Shown here in pieces: positions 25,287 through 34,562 of a stretch of DNA of 64,000 nucleotides. Made by a program: the position numbers and the translations under genes. The notes beneath the pieces are model-generated. The model was not told the origin of the DNA and did no database searches. It worked only from the letters and a program-made list of their open reading frames with translations. This DNA is from Aeromonas finlandensis (GTDB taxonomy: Bacteria > Pseudomonadota > Gammaproteobacteria > Enterobacterales > Aeromonadaceae): NCBI RefSeq assembly GCF_000764645.1, contig NZ_JRGK01000269.1:38398-102397 (forward strand). The letters run 5' to 3'. The stretch's first letter is position 1. Every line of letters starts with the position of its first letter.

Positions 25287-26246
25287 ATGGGTGAATTTGA
25301 GCTGATTGATAAGTACTTCAAGGTCCCCCACGCCCGCAAGGATGTGGTGATGGGCCCTGGAGATGACTGTGCCCTGCTGACCCTGCCCCCCGATACCCAG
25401 CTGGCGGTGAGCACCGACACCCTGGTGAGCGGCGTACACTTCTTTCCCGACATGGATCCGGTGGATCTCGGCTACAAGGCGCTGGCGGTCAATCTCTCCG
25501 ATCTCGCCGCCATGGGAGCCGAACCGCGCTGGGTGTCGCTGGCGCTGACCCTGCCTGCCATCAACGAAGGCTGGGTCGCCGGTTTTGCCGAAGGGTTCCT
25601 GGAGCTGGCCGAGTACTACAACGTCGCGCTGGTGGGCGGGGATATGACCCGCGGGCCACTCTCCATCACCATCTCGGTGAAGGGGTCGGTGCCTGCCGGG
25701 CGCGCCCTGATGCGCAGCGGCGCCAAAGCCGGTGATGGCATCTATGTCACCGGCACCCTGGGGGATGCCGCGCTGGCGCTCTCCCATCTGCTGGGCAAAC
25801 GCAATCTCAACGAGAACCAGCTGGCCGCCGTGCTGCCACGGCTCGACCACCCCCATCCCCGCATTCTGGCCGGTCAGGCGCTGCGCGGGCTGGCGGGCAG
25901 TGCGCTGGATCTCTCCGACGGTCTGGCATCGGATCTTGGCCATATCCTCAAGGCCTCCGGCGTGCGGGCCCAGATCGACCTCGATCTGCTGCCGCTCTCG
26001 CCGGTGCTGCAGGATGCGGTGAGCGAGCAGGAGGCGTGGCAACTGGCGTTGGCCGGTGGCGATGATTACGAGCTCTGCTTTACCGTACCGGAGGAGCATC
26101 GCGGCGCGCTGGATACGGCGCTGGCCCACAGCGGGGTCAAGTTCAGCCGCATCGGCCGCATCGTGGCGGGCGAGCCGGGCATCGACTACCTGCGTGGCGA
26201 CCAGGCGGTCGAGTTGCAACTGAAAGGGTGGGATCACTTCGCATGA
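25287..26246 (+). CDS. thiL: Thiamine-monophosphate kinase
   Basis: ThiL phosphorylates thiamine monophosphate to the active cofactor thiamine diphosphate. The protein (319 residues from 25287) has GEFELIDKYF, the Mg-binding GPGDDCALL, STDTLVSGVHF, and the C-terminal DLSDGLASDLGH and AGGDDYELCF motifs. Start choice is uncertain. The ATG at 25287 matches homologues but has no ribosome binding site nearby. A TTG at 25269, eight bases after GAGAGGAG, would add MLAFYC and start inside the terminator hairpin. It overlaps pgpA by four bases (ATGA). Confidence 0.94.
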   Translation: MGEFELIDKYFKVPHARKDVVMGPGDDCALLTLPPDTQLAVSTDTLVSGVHFFPDMDPVDLGYKALAVNLSDLAAMGAEPRWVSLALTLPAINEGWVAGFAEGFLELAEYYNVALVGGDMTRGPLSITISVKGSVPAGRALMRSGAKAGDGIYVTGTLGDAALALSHLLGKRNLNENQLAAVLPRLDHPHPRILAGQALRGLAGSALDLSDGLASDLGHILKASGVRAQIDLDLLPLSPVLQDAVSEQEAWQLALAGGDDYELCFTVPEEHRGALDTALAHSGVKFSRIGRIVAGEPGIDYLRGDQAVELQLKGWDHFA

Positions 26247-26737
26247 GTTTGTTCAGGATAAAGCCCGAGCTGACACGACTGGATCTGAAGAATCCGCTTC
26301 ATTTTTTGGCGGTGGGATTTGGCTCCGGTCTCAGCCCCAAGGCGCCCGGCACCATGGGCACCCTGGCGGCTATTCCGCTCTATCTGCTGGTGAGCGGTCT
26401 GCCGACCCACTGGTTCATCGCCTTGCTGGCGGTCGGGTTTGTGGTGGGGATCCGTATCTGCCAGAGCGCCACCGATGCCATCGGCATGCCGGATCATGGC
26501 GCCATCGTCTGGGATGAGGTGATCGGTTTTGGCGTCACCATGATTGCCGCACCGGCTGGTTGGGAGTGGGTGGTGGCGGGCTTCGCGCTGTTCCGATTGT
26601 TTGATGTGTTCAAGCCCTGGCCCATCTCCTGGTTTGATCGCCGGATCCACGGCGGGCTCGGCATCATGCTGGACGATCTGATCGCTGGCCTGTTTGCCCT
26701 GTTTTGTATGCAATTACTGGCGTTCTGGCTCGGCTGA
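26243..26737 (+). CDS. pgpA: Phosphatidylglycerophosphatase A
   Basis: PgpA dephosphorylates phosphatidylglycerophosphate to phosphatidylglycerol at the inner membrane. The 164-residue product has several hydrophobic helices and the family motifs GFGSGLSPKAPGTMGTLAA, DHGAIVWDEVIGFG, FRLFDVFKPWPISW and GGLGIMLDDLIAG. It starts at 26243 in a 4-base overlap with thiL, the coupling seen in E. coli thiL-pgpA. A GC-rich terminator follows. Confidence 0.96.
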   Translation: MSLFRIKPELTRLDLKNPLHFLAVGFGSGLSPKAPGTMGTLAAIPLYLLVSGLPTHWFIALLAVGFVVGIRICQSATDAIGMPDHGAIVWDEVIGFGVTMIAAPAGWEWVVAGFALFRLFDVFKPWPISWFDRRIHGGLGIMLDDLIAGLFALFCMQLLAFWLG

Positions 26738-26748
26738 GTGCCACCTTC

Positions 26749-26781
26749 CGGGGGATGACCGTTCTGGCATCCCCCGATTTA
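26749..26781 (+). terminator. Terminator of the nrdR-pgpA gene run
   Basis: CGGGGGATG (26749-26757), 10-base loop, CATCCCCCG (26768-26776), then ATTTA. The stem is strong but the U-tract is poor. Confidence 0.65.
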
Positions 26782-26946
26782 TATCTGCTTAATTTTCATT
26801 CATCGGCATATGCTGCCGTTTATCATCCATTTCACATAAATATTCACTACTCATTCGGGGCCTGCGATCGTTTATGAAATAGTGATAAATGCTGCTTGTT
26901 GCGTTGTTGTTGAAATTAAAGTAATGCTAGTGATAGATATGTGGAT

Positions 26947-27138
26947 ATGTGGGCCGTTTTTGTGACTGTAGTCATCATTTTTAGCTATGGGAGCGGTGGT
27001 TATCTGTACAAAACATGGCGGAATTGTATAACTCAATCATTTACACCCGTGGTCAAACCGTCTAATTTACTCGCGGGTTATTCCAAAAAAATGCAAAAAA
27101 CCCGCCCGGATCGCTGGTTTCGCTGCCTCAAGGATTGA
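26947..27138 (+). CDS. Possible single-helix membrane microprotein
   Basis: This is the only plausible ORF in the 487-base AT-rich gap between pgpA and the ABC operon. From the ATG at 26947 (or GTG at 26941) it encodes 63-65 residues: one hydrophobic helix MWAVFVTVVIIFSYGSGGYL, then a basic tail ending in RPDRWFRCLKD. That is a credible type of bacterial microprotein, but there is no clear ribosome binding site, I recognise no homologue, and the codons are AT-biased like the surrounding non-coding DNA. Treat as unproven. Confidence 0.28.
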   Translation: MWAVFVTVVIIFSYGSGGYLYKTWRNCITQSFTPVVKPSNLLAGYSKKMQKTRPDRWFRCLKD

Positions 27139-27224
27139 GCAAATATTGCCCAAGGTAACAACCGGCATCTGCGGCTGATTTACGGACGAATTATTTGGGA
27201 CGGATGTCCCCCGCAGAGGTAAAC

Positions 27225-28949
27225 ATGTCCTTGCTCGAAGTAAAGAACTTGCGGATTGAGTACCCCTCCCGCTACGGGGTGCTGGCCGCGGTGAAGGATC
27301 TCTCTTTCTCTATCGAAAAGGGTGAGATTGTCGGGGTGGTCGGAGAATCCGGCGCCGGCAAGTCCACCATCGGCAACGCCGTCATCGATCTGCTCAGTCC
27401 CCCCGGGCACATTGCCCGTGGCGATATCTATCTCAATGGCGAGCTCATCTCCGGCAAGAGCCAGAACGAGATGCGGGCCATCCGTGGCTCCCGTATCGGG
27501 TTCATCTTCCAGGACCCCATGACTTCCCTCAACCCGCTGTTCACCGTTGAGCATCAGCTGGTGGAGACCATTCTGGCCAATACCAGGCTCTCCCGTGAAG
27601 CGGCCTTTGCCAAGGCGCTGGAGCTGATGGGGGCGGTGGGCATTCCGCAGCCGGAGCTGCGCATCAAGCAGTATCCGCACCAGTTCTCCGGTGGTATGCG
27701 TCAGCGGGTGGTCATTGCCATCGCCCTCTCTTGCGATCCGGAGCTGATCATCGCCGATGAGCCGACCACGGCGCTGGACGTCTCCATTCAGGACCAGATC
27801 CTCCAGCTTATCCGCGCCCTCTGCAAAGAGCGTCAGGTGGGCTGCATGCTGGTAACCCACGACATGGGGGTGGTCTCCAACGTCACCGACAAGGTGGCGG
27901 TGATGTATCGCGGCGATCTGGTGGAGTTTGGCCTGACCGAACAGGTACTGGGCAGCCCCAATCACCCCTATACCCGCAGTCTCATCTCGGCGGTACCCCG
28001 CTCCGACGTGAAGCTGGTGCGTTTCCCGCTGGTCTCCTATATCGAGGATGCCAGTGCGCCGGATACCAATATCGACCTCAAGACCCACTGGCTTGGCCAG
28101 AGTCAGGACGAGCGCGCCTATGAAGGGGCGCTGCTGCGGGTGGAGAACGTCGATCTGAAGTTCGTCACCAAGGACTCCATCTTCCCGAGCCGTCGCCAGT
28201 ATGTGCGCGCCTGCAACAACATCAGCTTCGAGATCTTCGAGGGTGAAACCTTCGGTCTGGTGGGGGAGTCGGGCTCCGGCAAATCGACCATTGCCCGCGC
28301 CATCACCGGCCTCTATCCGCCTGATACCGGCAAGATCTTCTTTGAGGGGATCGATCTGACCGCCCTCAAGAGCGAGCGCGAGCGCCGCCCGCTGCGCCGC
28401 CAGATGCAGATGGTGTTCCAGAACCCCTATTCGTCAATGAACCCGCGCATGAAAGTGCGCGACATCATTGCCGAGCCGATCCGCTTCCACCAGCTGGCTA
28501 GCAGCGAGAGCCAGATTGAGGGGATTGTCGGGGATCTGCTGGATCACGTGGGCTTGGGTCGCGGTGCCGGGGTCAAGTATCCCCACGAGTTCTCCGGCGG
28601 CCAGCGCCAGCGCATCTCCATTGCCCGCGCCCTGGCCACTCGCCCGCGCTTCCTGATCTGCGACGAGCCCACCTCGGCGCTGGATGTCTCGGTGCAGGCC
28701 CAGATCCTCAACCTGCTCAAGGATCTGCAGCAGGAGCTCAAGCTCACCATGCTGTTCATCAGCCACGATCTGCCGGTGATCCGCCAGATGTGTGACCGCA
28801 TCGGGGTGATGCAGCACGGTCATCTGGTGGAAGTGGCCGAGACCGAGAAACTCTTTACCAATGCCGAGCATGAGTACAGCCGCAAGCTGATCTCTCTCAT
28901 GCCGGAGTTTAAGGGAATGTCCCGCGAGGGGCTGGAAATCGCAAGCTAG
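27225..28949 (+). CDS. Dipeptide/oligopeptide-type ABC transporter, fused double ATPase
   Basis: This 574-residue protein has two complete ABC ATPase domains in one chain, corresponding to DppD plus DppF (or OppD plus OppF). The first has Walker A GESGAGKST (about 41-49), signature FSGGMRQR and Walker B LIIADEPT. The second has GESGSGKST (about 348-356), FSGGQRQR and LICDEPTSALD. The linker between them holds the NHPYTRSLISAVPR segment typical of oligopeptide ATPases. The start at 27225 follows AGAGGT; 10 upstream codons are not conserved. It is first in an operon with a binding protein and two permeases. The unusual order (ATPase first) and the fusion are the notable features. Confidence 0.93.
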   Translation: MSLLEVKNLRIEYPSRYGVLAAVKDLSFSIEKGEIVGVVGESGAGKSTIGNAVIDLLSPPGHIARGDIYLNGELISGKSQNEMRAIRGSRIGFIFQDPMTSLNPLFTVEHQLVETILANTRLSREAAFAKALELMGAVGIPQPELRIKQYPHQFSGGMRQRVVIAIALSCDPELIIADEPTTALDVSIQDQILQLIRALCKERQVGCMLVTHDMGVVSNVTDKVAVMYRGDLVEFGLTEQVLGSPNHPYTRSLISAVPRSDVKLVRFPLVSYIEDASAPDTNIDLKTHWLGQSQDERAYEGALLRVENVDLKFVTKDSIFPSRRQYVRACNNISFEIFEGETFGLVGESGSGKSTIARAITGLYPPDTGKIFFEGIDLTALKSERERRPLRRQMQMVFQNPYSSMNPRMKVRDIIAEPIRFHQLASSESQIEGIVGDLLDHVGLGRGAGVKYPHEFSGGQRQRISIARALATRPRFLICDEPTSALDVSVQAQILNLLKDLQQELKLTMLFISHDLPVIRQMCDRIGVMQHGHLVEVAETEKLFTNAEHEYSRKLISLMPEFKGMSREGLEIAS

Positions 28950-29019
28950 GAGAGCGCCGGTGCGCCGGTCTGCTTGTCAAAAAAAGTGTCATAAAAAAGC
29001 CAAAAGCATGGAGAACAAG

Positions 29020-30576
29020 ATGAAGAAAGGATTGTCCAAGATTGCCCTGGCGCTGTTTGCCGCCGGTTTCGCCTTCAGTGTCTCAGCCGCTGATATCAAG
29101 GTGGGTGTCGCCTCCGATGCCACGTCGCTGGATCCGCAGGAGCAGCTCTCCGGTCAGACGCTGGAGATGTCGCACCTGGTATTCGATCCCCTGATGCGTT
29201 ACACCCAGGACCTGCAGTTCGAGCCCCGTCTGGCCGAAAAGTTCGAGCGTGTCGATGACAAGACCGTCCGCTTCCACCTGCGCAAAGGAGTCAAGTTCCA
29301 CTCCGGCAACGACTTTACCGCGGACGACGTGGTGTGGACCGTCAACCGCCTGAAATCCTCCGTCGACTTCAAGGCGATCTTCGACCCCATCAGTGAAGTG
29401 AAGAAGGTAGATGACTACACCGTCGATCTGATTACCGCGAAGCCCTTCCCGCTGGTGCTGCAGACCGTCACCTACATCTTCCCGATGGACTCCAAGTTCT
29501 ACACCGGCAAGACCGACGCGGGCAAAGACAAGGCCGAGATCGTCAAAAACGGCGACTCCTATGCCTCTACCCACGTCTCCGGTACTGGCCCGTTCACCGT
29601 CAAGTTCCGCGAGCAGGGTGTGAAACTGGATTATGCCCGCAACGCCAACTACTGGGACAAGGCCTCCAAGGGTAACGTCGAGAACCTGACCGTGGTGCCG
29701 ATCAAGGAAGATGCGACCCGAGTGGCCGCCCTGCTGGGTGGTGACGTGGACGTGATCTACCCGGTCGCACCGAACGATCTGGAGCGCGTGAAGAATGGCA
29801 AGGACTCCCAGCTGGTGACCCTGTCCGGTACTCGCGCCATCATCATCGAGCTGAACCAGAACACCAACCCGGCGCTGAAAGACAAGCGCGTGCGCCAGGC
29901 GATCAACTACGCCATCAACCAGGTGGGTATCGTCGAGAAGATCAACAAGGGCTTCGGTACCCCTGCTGGCCAGCTGAGCCCGAAAGGCTATGCCGGTCAC
30001 AACGAGGCGCTGGTGCCCCAGTATGATCTGGCCAAGGCCAAGCAGTTGATGAAAGAGGCCGGCTACGAGAAGGGCTTCAAGATGACCTTCATCTCCCCGG
30101 CGGCCCGTTACGTCAACGACGTCAAGATTGCCCAGGCGGTCTCCGCCATGCTGGCCAAGATCAACATCAAGGTTGATCTGAAAACCATGCCGGTGGCCCA
30201 GTACTGGCCTGAGTTTGACAAGTGCGCTGCGGACATGCAGATGATCGGCTGGCACTCCGATACCGAAGATACTGCGAACTTCTTCGAGTTCCTGACCTTC
30301 ACCAAGGATGCCAAGACCGGTATGGGCCAGTACAACTGCGCCGGTTATGCCAACGCCGAGGCTGACAAGCTGATCGTGCAGGCCAATGCCGAGACCGATC
30401 CGGCCAAGCGTGCCGAGATGCTGAAGAAGGTGGAAGCCATGGTGATCGAAGATGCTGCCTATGTGCCGTTGCACTGGGAAGATCTGGCCTATGGCGCCAA
30501 GAAGAACGTCGACATCAAGCCGGTGGTCAACGTGATGAACTTCCCTTACTTCGGCGATCTGGTGGTCGGCAAGTAA
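29020..30576 (+). CDS. Periplasmic binding protein, peptide/nickel family (SBP family 5)
   Basis: This 518-residue exported solute receptor has a signal peptide MKKGLSKIALALFAAGFAFSVSA, with cleavage expected before ADIKVG. The mature protein shows the family 5 pattern: SLDPQEQLSGQTLEMSHLVFD, then RPxLAEKFE-like and VRFHLRKGVKFHSG, then FTADDVVWTVNRL. I start at 29020, six bases after GGAG; an ATG at 29008 would add four residues. The ligand is not predictable from sequence: peptides, heme or other amphipathic molecules are all known in the family. It delivers substrate to the permeases that follow. Confidence 0.93.
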   Translation: MKKGLSKIALALFAAGFAFSVSAADIKVGVASDATSLDPQEQLSGQTLEMSHLVFDPLMRYTQDLQFEPRLAEKFERVDDKTVRFHLRKGVKFHSGNDFTADDVVWTVNRLKSSVDFKAIFDPISEVKKVDDYTVDLITAKPFPLVLQTVTYIFPMDSKFYTGKTDAGKDKAEIVKNGDSYASTHVSGTGPFTVKFREQGVKLDYARNANYWDKASKGNVENLTVVPIKEDATRVAALLGGDVDVIYPVAPNDLERVKNGKDSQLVTLSGTRAIIIELNQNTNPALKDKRVRQAINYAINQVGIVEKINKGFGTPAGQLSPKGYAGHNEALVPQYDLAKAKQLMKEAGYEKGFKMTFISPAARYVNDVKIAQAVSAMLAKINIKVDLKTMPVAQYWPEFDKCAADMQMIGWHSDTEDTANFFEFLTFTKDAKTGMGQYNCAGYANAEADKLIVQANAETDPAKRAEMLKKVEAMVIEDAAYVPLHWEDLAYGAKKNVDIKPVVNVMNFPYFGDLVVGK

Positions 30577-30600
30577 GCGAACGTCACAAGGAAGGACGGG

Positions 30601-30658
30601 GCGGGGTGGTCAGCTGGCCACTCCGCCTGCTAACAGAAGCCTGTGCCACGACACAGGC
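30601..30658 (+). promoter_or_regulatory. Paired hairpins after the binding-protein gene
   Basis: GCGGGGTGG (30601-30609)/CCACTCCGC (30618-30626, one G-U pair) and GCCTGTG (30639-30645)/CACAGGC (30652-30658). There is no U-tract. Such structures between a binding protein and its permease commonly protect the upstream mRNA, giving more binding protein than permease. Confidence 0.5.
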
Positions 30659-30675
30659 CACGTAGAAGGACAAGC

Positions 30676-31650
30676 ATGTTTACATTCCTGCTGAAACGGT
30701 TCTATCAGGCCGTGATAGTGATGTTCGTCATCAGCCTGGTCGCCTTCTCCATCCAGGATAACCTGGGTGACCCGTTGCGCGAGCTGGTGGGACAATCCGT
30801 CTCCGAAGCCCAGCGTCACGAGTTGCGCGAGAAGATGGGCCTTAACGATCCCTTCCTCATCAAATACAGCCGCTTTTTGAAAAATGCGGTGCATGGGGAT
30901 TTGGGTACCTCCTATTTCTTCAAGCGACCCGCTCTCGAGGTGATCCTCGACAAGCTGGTGGCTACCCTTGAGCTGGTGTTTGCCGCCGCACTGATCATCG
31001 TCGTGGTCTCCATTCCGCTGGGAGTCTACTCGGCGATCCGGCCGCGCAGCATTCCCACCAAGATCATCATGGCGGGGAGCAGTATCGGTATCTCGATCCC
31101 GGTATTTTTGACCGCAATCATGCTGATGTACCTCTTCTCCATCCAGCTGGGCTGGCTGCCGGCCTATGGCCGTGGCGAGACCCGTAACCTGCTGGGCTGG
31201 GAGTCGGGCTTCTTCACCTGGGATGGCATCAAGCACCTGATCCTGCCCGCGGTGTCGCTCTCCTCCATCATGCTGCCGCTGTTTATCCGGCTGGTGCGCT
31301 CCGAGATGCTGGAGCAGCTCTCCTCCGAGTACGTCAAGTTCGCCCGTGCCAAGGGGCTGGACAACAACAAGGTCTACTACCAGCACGCCCTGAAGAACAC
31401 CATGCTGCCGGTCATTACCGTCGGCGGGGTGCAGATCGGCACCATGGTGGCCTACACCATCCTGACCGAGAGCGTGTTCCAGTGGCCTGGAACCGGCTTC
31501 CTGTTCCTTGAGGCGATCCACCGGGTCGATACTCCGCTGATCACCGCCTACGTCATCTTCGTGGGACTGATCTTCGTGGTGACCAATACCCTGGTCGACC
31601 TGCTCTACGGGTTGATCAACCCGACCGTTAACCTGACTGCCAAGGGGTAA
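30676..31650 (+). CDS. ABC transporter permease, DppB/OppB type
   Basis: This 324-residue inner-membrane permease has about six hydrophobic segments. It begins MFTFLLKRFYQAVIVMFVISLVAF, as DppB-family proteins do, and carries the ATPase-contact EAA-type loop HALKNTMLPVITVGGVQIG near residues 236-255. An extended first periplasmic region (about 40-100) contains GDPLRELVGQSVSEAQRHEL, typical of the family. The ATG at 30676 follows AGAAGGACAAGC. The second permease begins four bases after its stop, so the pair is translationally coupled. Confidence 0.93.
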   Translation: MFTFLLKRFYQAVIVMFVISLVAFSIQDNLGDPLRELVGQSVSEAQRHELREKMGLNDPFLIKYSRFLKNAVHGDLGTSYFFKRPALEVILDKLVATLELVFAAALIIVVVSIPLGVYSAIRPRSIPTKIIMAGSSIGISIPVFLTAIMLMYLFSIQLGWLPAYGRGETRNLLGWESGFFTWDGIKHLILPAVSLSSIMLPLFIRLVRSEMLEQLSSEYVKFARAKGLDNNKVYYQHALKNTMLPVITVGGVQIGTMVAYTILTESVFQWPGTGFLFLEAIHRVDTPLITAYVIFVGLIFVVTNTLVDLLYGLINPTVNLTAKG

Positions 31651-31654
31651 GCGC

Positions 31655-32596
31655 ATGACTAATGCTGTAACTGCAAGCCCAAGCCGTTGGGCACGTTTCA
31701 AGAACTCTGACATCGTCTACTACTTCCTGCGGGACAAGGTAGCCATGTTCAGCTTTGCGGTGTTCGTGGTATTTGTGCTGGCGGCGCTGCTGGCCCCCTG
31801 GCTCGCCCCGCACAACGTCTATGACCAGACCAGTTTTGATCTGATGGATGCCGAGTTGCCCCCCTCCTGGCTCGAAGGTGGCGAGGAGCGCTTCTGGCTC
31901 GGCACCGACAACCAGGGGCGGGATATCTGGAGCACCATCCTCTATGGCGCCCGTATCTCCCTCACCATCGGCCTGTTTGCGGTGGCGTTGCAGCTGGTGC
32001 TCGGTATCGTCATCGGTCTGATTGCCGGTTACTTCGGTGGTCGTATCGACAACCTGCTGATGCGCTTTGCCGACGTGCAGCTGTCGTTCTCCACCATGAT
32101 GGTGGCGATCATCATCTCCGCCATCTTTCAGGCAACCTTTGGCTCCGAGTTCTACTCGAAGTTCGCCATCATGATGCTGGTGGTGATCATCGGTATTGCA
32201 GAGTGGCCGCAGTACGCCCGTACCGTGCGCGCCTCTGTGCTGGCGGAGAAGAAGAAGGAGTATGTGGAAGCGGCCAAGGTGATGGGGTTCCGCGCCCCGC
32301 GCATCATGTTCCGCCACATTCTGCCCAACTGTTTGTCGCCAATTCTGGTGATCTCCACCGTGCAGGTAGCCAACGCCATCATGAGTGAAGCAGCGCTCTC
32401 CTTCCTCGGTCTGGGCATGCCGGTTGATCAGCCCTCGCTCGGTTCGCTTATCAGCGTCGGCTTCAACTACATCTTCTCCGGCTCCTGGTGGATCACCGCC
32501 TTCCCGGGCATCTGTCTGGTGGTGCTGGTGCTGGTCATCAACCTGCTGGGTGACTGGCTGCGGGATGTGTTTAACCCGAAGATTTACAAGGGTTAA
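31655..32596 (+). CDS. ABC transporter permease, DppC/OppC type
   Basis: This 313-residue permease partners the preceding DppB-type subunit. It has the OppC N-terminal domain (one helix, residues about 30-50, then a periplasmic segment with FWLGTDNQGRDIWSTILYGAR) followed by the permease core. The cytoplasmic coupling loop reads AKVMGFRAPRIMFRHILPN, and LSFLGLGMPVDQPSLGSLI is a DppC signature. It ends the operon before a strong shared terminator. No fifth gene is present, so the four genes form a complete importer. Confidence 0.93.
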   Translation: MTNAVTASPSRWARFKNSDIVYYFLRDKVAMFSFAVFVVFVLAALLAPWLAPHNVYDQTSFDLMDAELPPSWLEGGEERFWLGTDNQGRDIWSTILYGARISLTIGLFAVALQLVLGIVIGLIAGYFGGRIDNLLMRFADVQLSFSTMMVAIIISAIFQATFGSEFYSKFAIMMLVVIIGIAEWPQYARTVRASVLAEKKKEYVEAAKVMGFRAPRIMFRHILPNCLSPILVISTVQVANAIMSEAALSFLGLGMPVDQPSLGSLISVGFNYIFSGSWWITAFPGICLVVLVLVINLLGDWLRDVFNPKIYKG

Positions 32597-32619
32597 CTCC
32601 GGTCGGAAGTGAATATACA

Positions 32620-32651
32620 AGAAGGGCGCCATCAGGCGCCCTTCTATTATT
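32620..32651. terminator. Shared terminator of the ABC operon and dxs
   Basis: AGAAGGGCGCC (32620-32630), loop ATCA, GGCGCCCTTCT (32635-32645), then ATTATTT. It lies between two convergent operons. Confidence 0.75.
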
Positions 32652-32672
32652 TGCTCTTTAACTCGCAGCAGG

Positions 32673-34541
32673 TCAGGCTTGCAGCCAGCTTTCGATACTG
32701 CGCTGGATACCTGCATCGTCCAGACCGAGCAGGGCATAGATCTCCTGCTGGGTGCCCTGTTCCACGAAGCGATCCGGCAGGCCGAGGTTTAGCACCGGCT
32801 TGCACTGTTTGTTGCGCATCAGCAGCTCGTTCACCGCCGAACCGGCGCCGCCCATGATGGCGTTGTCTTCGATTGTGACGAAGTGATCGTGGCTGGCCGC
32901 CAGCGACAGCACCAGTGCTTCATCCATCGGTTTGACAAAGCGCATGTCCACCAGAGTGGCATCCAGCGCCTCGGCGGCCGCTTTCGCGTGGTGCAGCAGG
33001 GTACCAAAGGCCAGAATGGCGGTGCCCTTGCCCTCTCGCACTATGCGGCCTTTGCCGAGTTCCAGCGCCTGCATCTCTGACGAGACGGGCGCATCGCTCA
33101 GGCTGCTGCCGCGCGGGTAACGCACGGCGGCAGGGCCCTGATGGAGATAGCCGGTATAGAGCATCTGGCGGCATTCGTTCTCGTCGGACGGCGTCATTAC
33201 CACCATATTGGGCACGGTGCGCAGGAAGCTGATGTCGAACGCTCCCTGATGGGTCGGGCCATCGGCCCCCACCAGACCGGCCCGGTCGATGGCGAACAGC
33301 ACCGGCAGATCTTGCAGCGCCACATCGTGGATCACCTGATCGTAGGCGCGCTGCAGGAAGCTCGAATAGATGGCGACCACCGGTTTCTTGTCGGCGATGG
33401 CCAGACCGGCGGCGAAAGTGACCGCATGTTGCTCGGCAATGGCCACGTCGAAGTAGCGATCCGGATATTGTTGGCTGAATTTCACCAGCCCTGAGCCTTC
33501 GCGCATGGCGGGGGTGATGCCGACCAGCTTCTCGTCTTTGGCGGCCATGTCGCACAGCCACTGGCCAAAGATGGCCGAGAAGGTGGGCTTGGCCCCGCTC
33601 GCCTTGGGCAGGGAGCACTCGTCCGGATTGAACTTGGGCACGGCGTGATAACCGATGGGGTCTTTTTCCGCCGGCTCGTAGCCCTTGCCCTTCTTGGTCT
33701 TGACGTGCAGCAGTTGCGGACCCTTGAGGTTGCGCATGTTGCGCAGGGTCTCGACCAGCGCTTCGATATCGTGACCGTCGATGGGGCCGATGTAGTTGAA
33801 GCCGAACTCCTCGAACAGGGTGCCGGGCACCACCATTCCTTTGAGGTGTTCTTCGGCCCGTTTGGCCAGCTCCTTGACCGGCGGCAGACCCGCCAGCACC
33901 TTCTTGCCGCCTTCGCGGATGGTGGTGTAGAGCTTGCCGGACATGACCCGGGCCAGATGGTTGTTGAGGGCGCCGACGTTCTCGGAGATGGACATCTCGT
34001 TGTCGTTGAGGATCACCAGCATGTCCTTGTGGACATCGCCAGCGTGGTTGAGTGCTTCAAACGCCATCCCCGCAGTAATGGCGCCGTCCCCGATCACCGC
34101 AACCACCTTGCGACCCAGCCCTTCGCTCTCAGCGGCGACCGCCATGCCGAGGGCGGCACCGATGGAGGTGCTGGAGTGGCCGACGGAGAGGACGTCGTAC
34201 TCGCTCTCGCCGCGCCAGGGGAAGGGGTGCAGACCATCCTTCTGACGGATGGTGTGGATCCGATCACGGCGTCCGGTCAGGATCTTGTGGGGATAGGCCT
34301 GATGGCCCACATCCCAGATCAGCCGATCGAACGGAGTGTTGTAGACGTAGTGCAGGGCCACGGTCAGTTCGACAGTGCCGAGTCCGGAGGCAAAGTGTCC
34401 GCTGGAGCGGCTGACAGAGCGCAGCAGATATTCGCGCAGCTCGTTGCACAGCACCGGCAGCCGATCTTTGGGCAGGGAACGCAGCTCGACCGGAGTGTCC
34501 GCGAGGGCCAGGTTGGGGAAATTGCTAATATCAACGCTCAT
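32673..34541 (-). CDS. dxs: 1-deoxy-D-xylulose-5-phosphate synthase
   Basis: Dxs makes DXP from pyruvate and glyceraldehyde 3-phosphate with thiamine diphosphate, the first step of the MEP isoprenoid pathway and a precursor step for thiamine and pyridoxal. The 622-residue protein (E. coli 620) shows the substrate segment [10 protein letters not shown], the thiamine motif [15 protein letters not shown] with NDNEMSIS, and the transketolase-type [16 protein letters not shown]. It is third in xseB-ispA-dxs, the same order as E. coli. No strong ribosome binding site precedes the ATG at 34541, so coupling to ispA, 21 bases upstream, is likely. Confidence 0.97.
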   Translation of the reverse strand: MSVDISNFPNLALADTPVELRSLPKDRLPVLCNELREYLLRSVSRSSGHFASGLGTVELTVALHYVYNTPFDRLIWDVGHQAYPHKILTGRRDRIHTIRQKDGLHPFPWRGESEYDVLSVGHSSTSIGAALGMAVAAESEGLGRKVVAVIGDGAITAGMAFEALNHAGDVHKDMLVILNDNEMSISENVGALNNHLARVMSGKLYTTIREGGKKVLAGLPPVKELAKRAEEHLKGMVVPGTLFEEFGFNYIGPIDGHDIEALVETLRNMRNLKGPQLLHVKTKKGKGYEPAEKDPIGYHAVPKFNPDECSLPKASGAKPTFSAIFGQWLCDMAAKDEKLVGITPAMREGSGLVKFSQQYPDRYFDVAIAEQHAVTFAAGLAIADKKPVVAIYSSFLQRAYDQVIHDVALQDLPVLFAIDRAGLVGADGPTHQGAFDISFLRTVPNMVVMTPSDENECRQMLYTGYLHQGPAAVRYPRGSSLSDAPVSSEMQALELGKGRIVREGKGTAILAFGTLLHHAKAAAEALDATLVDMRFVKPMDEALVLSLAASHDHFVTIEDNAIMGGAGSAVNELLMRNKQCKPVLNLGLPDRFVEQGTQQEIYALLGLDDAGIQRSIESWLQA

Positions 34542-34562
34542 ATTGTTACTGTTATCCAGCGT

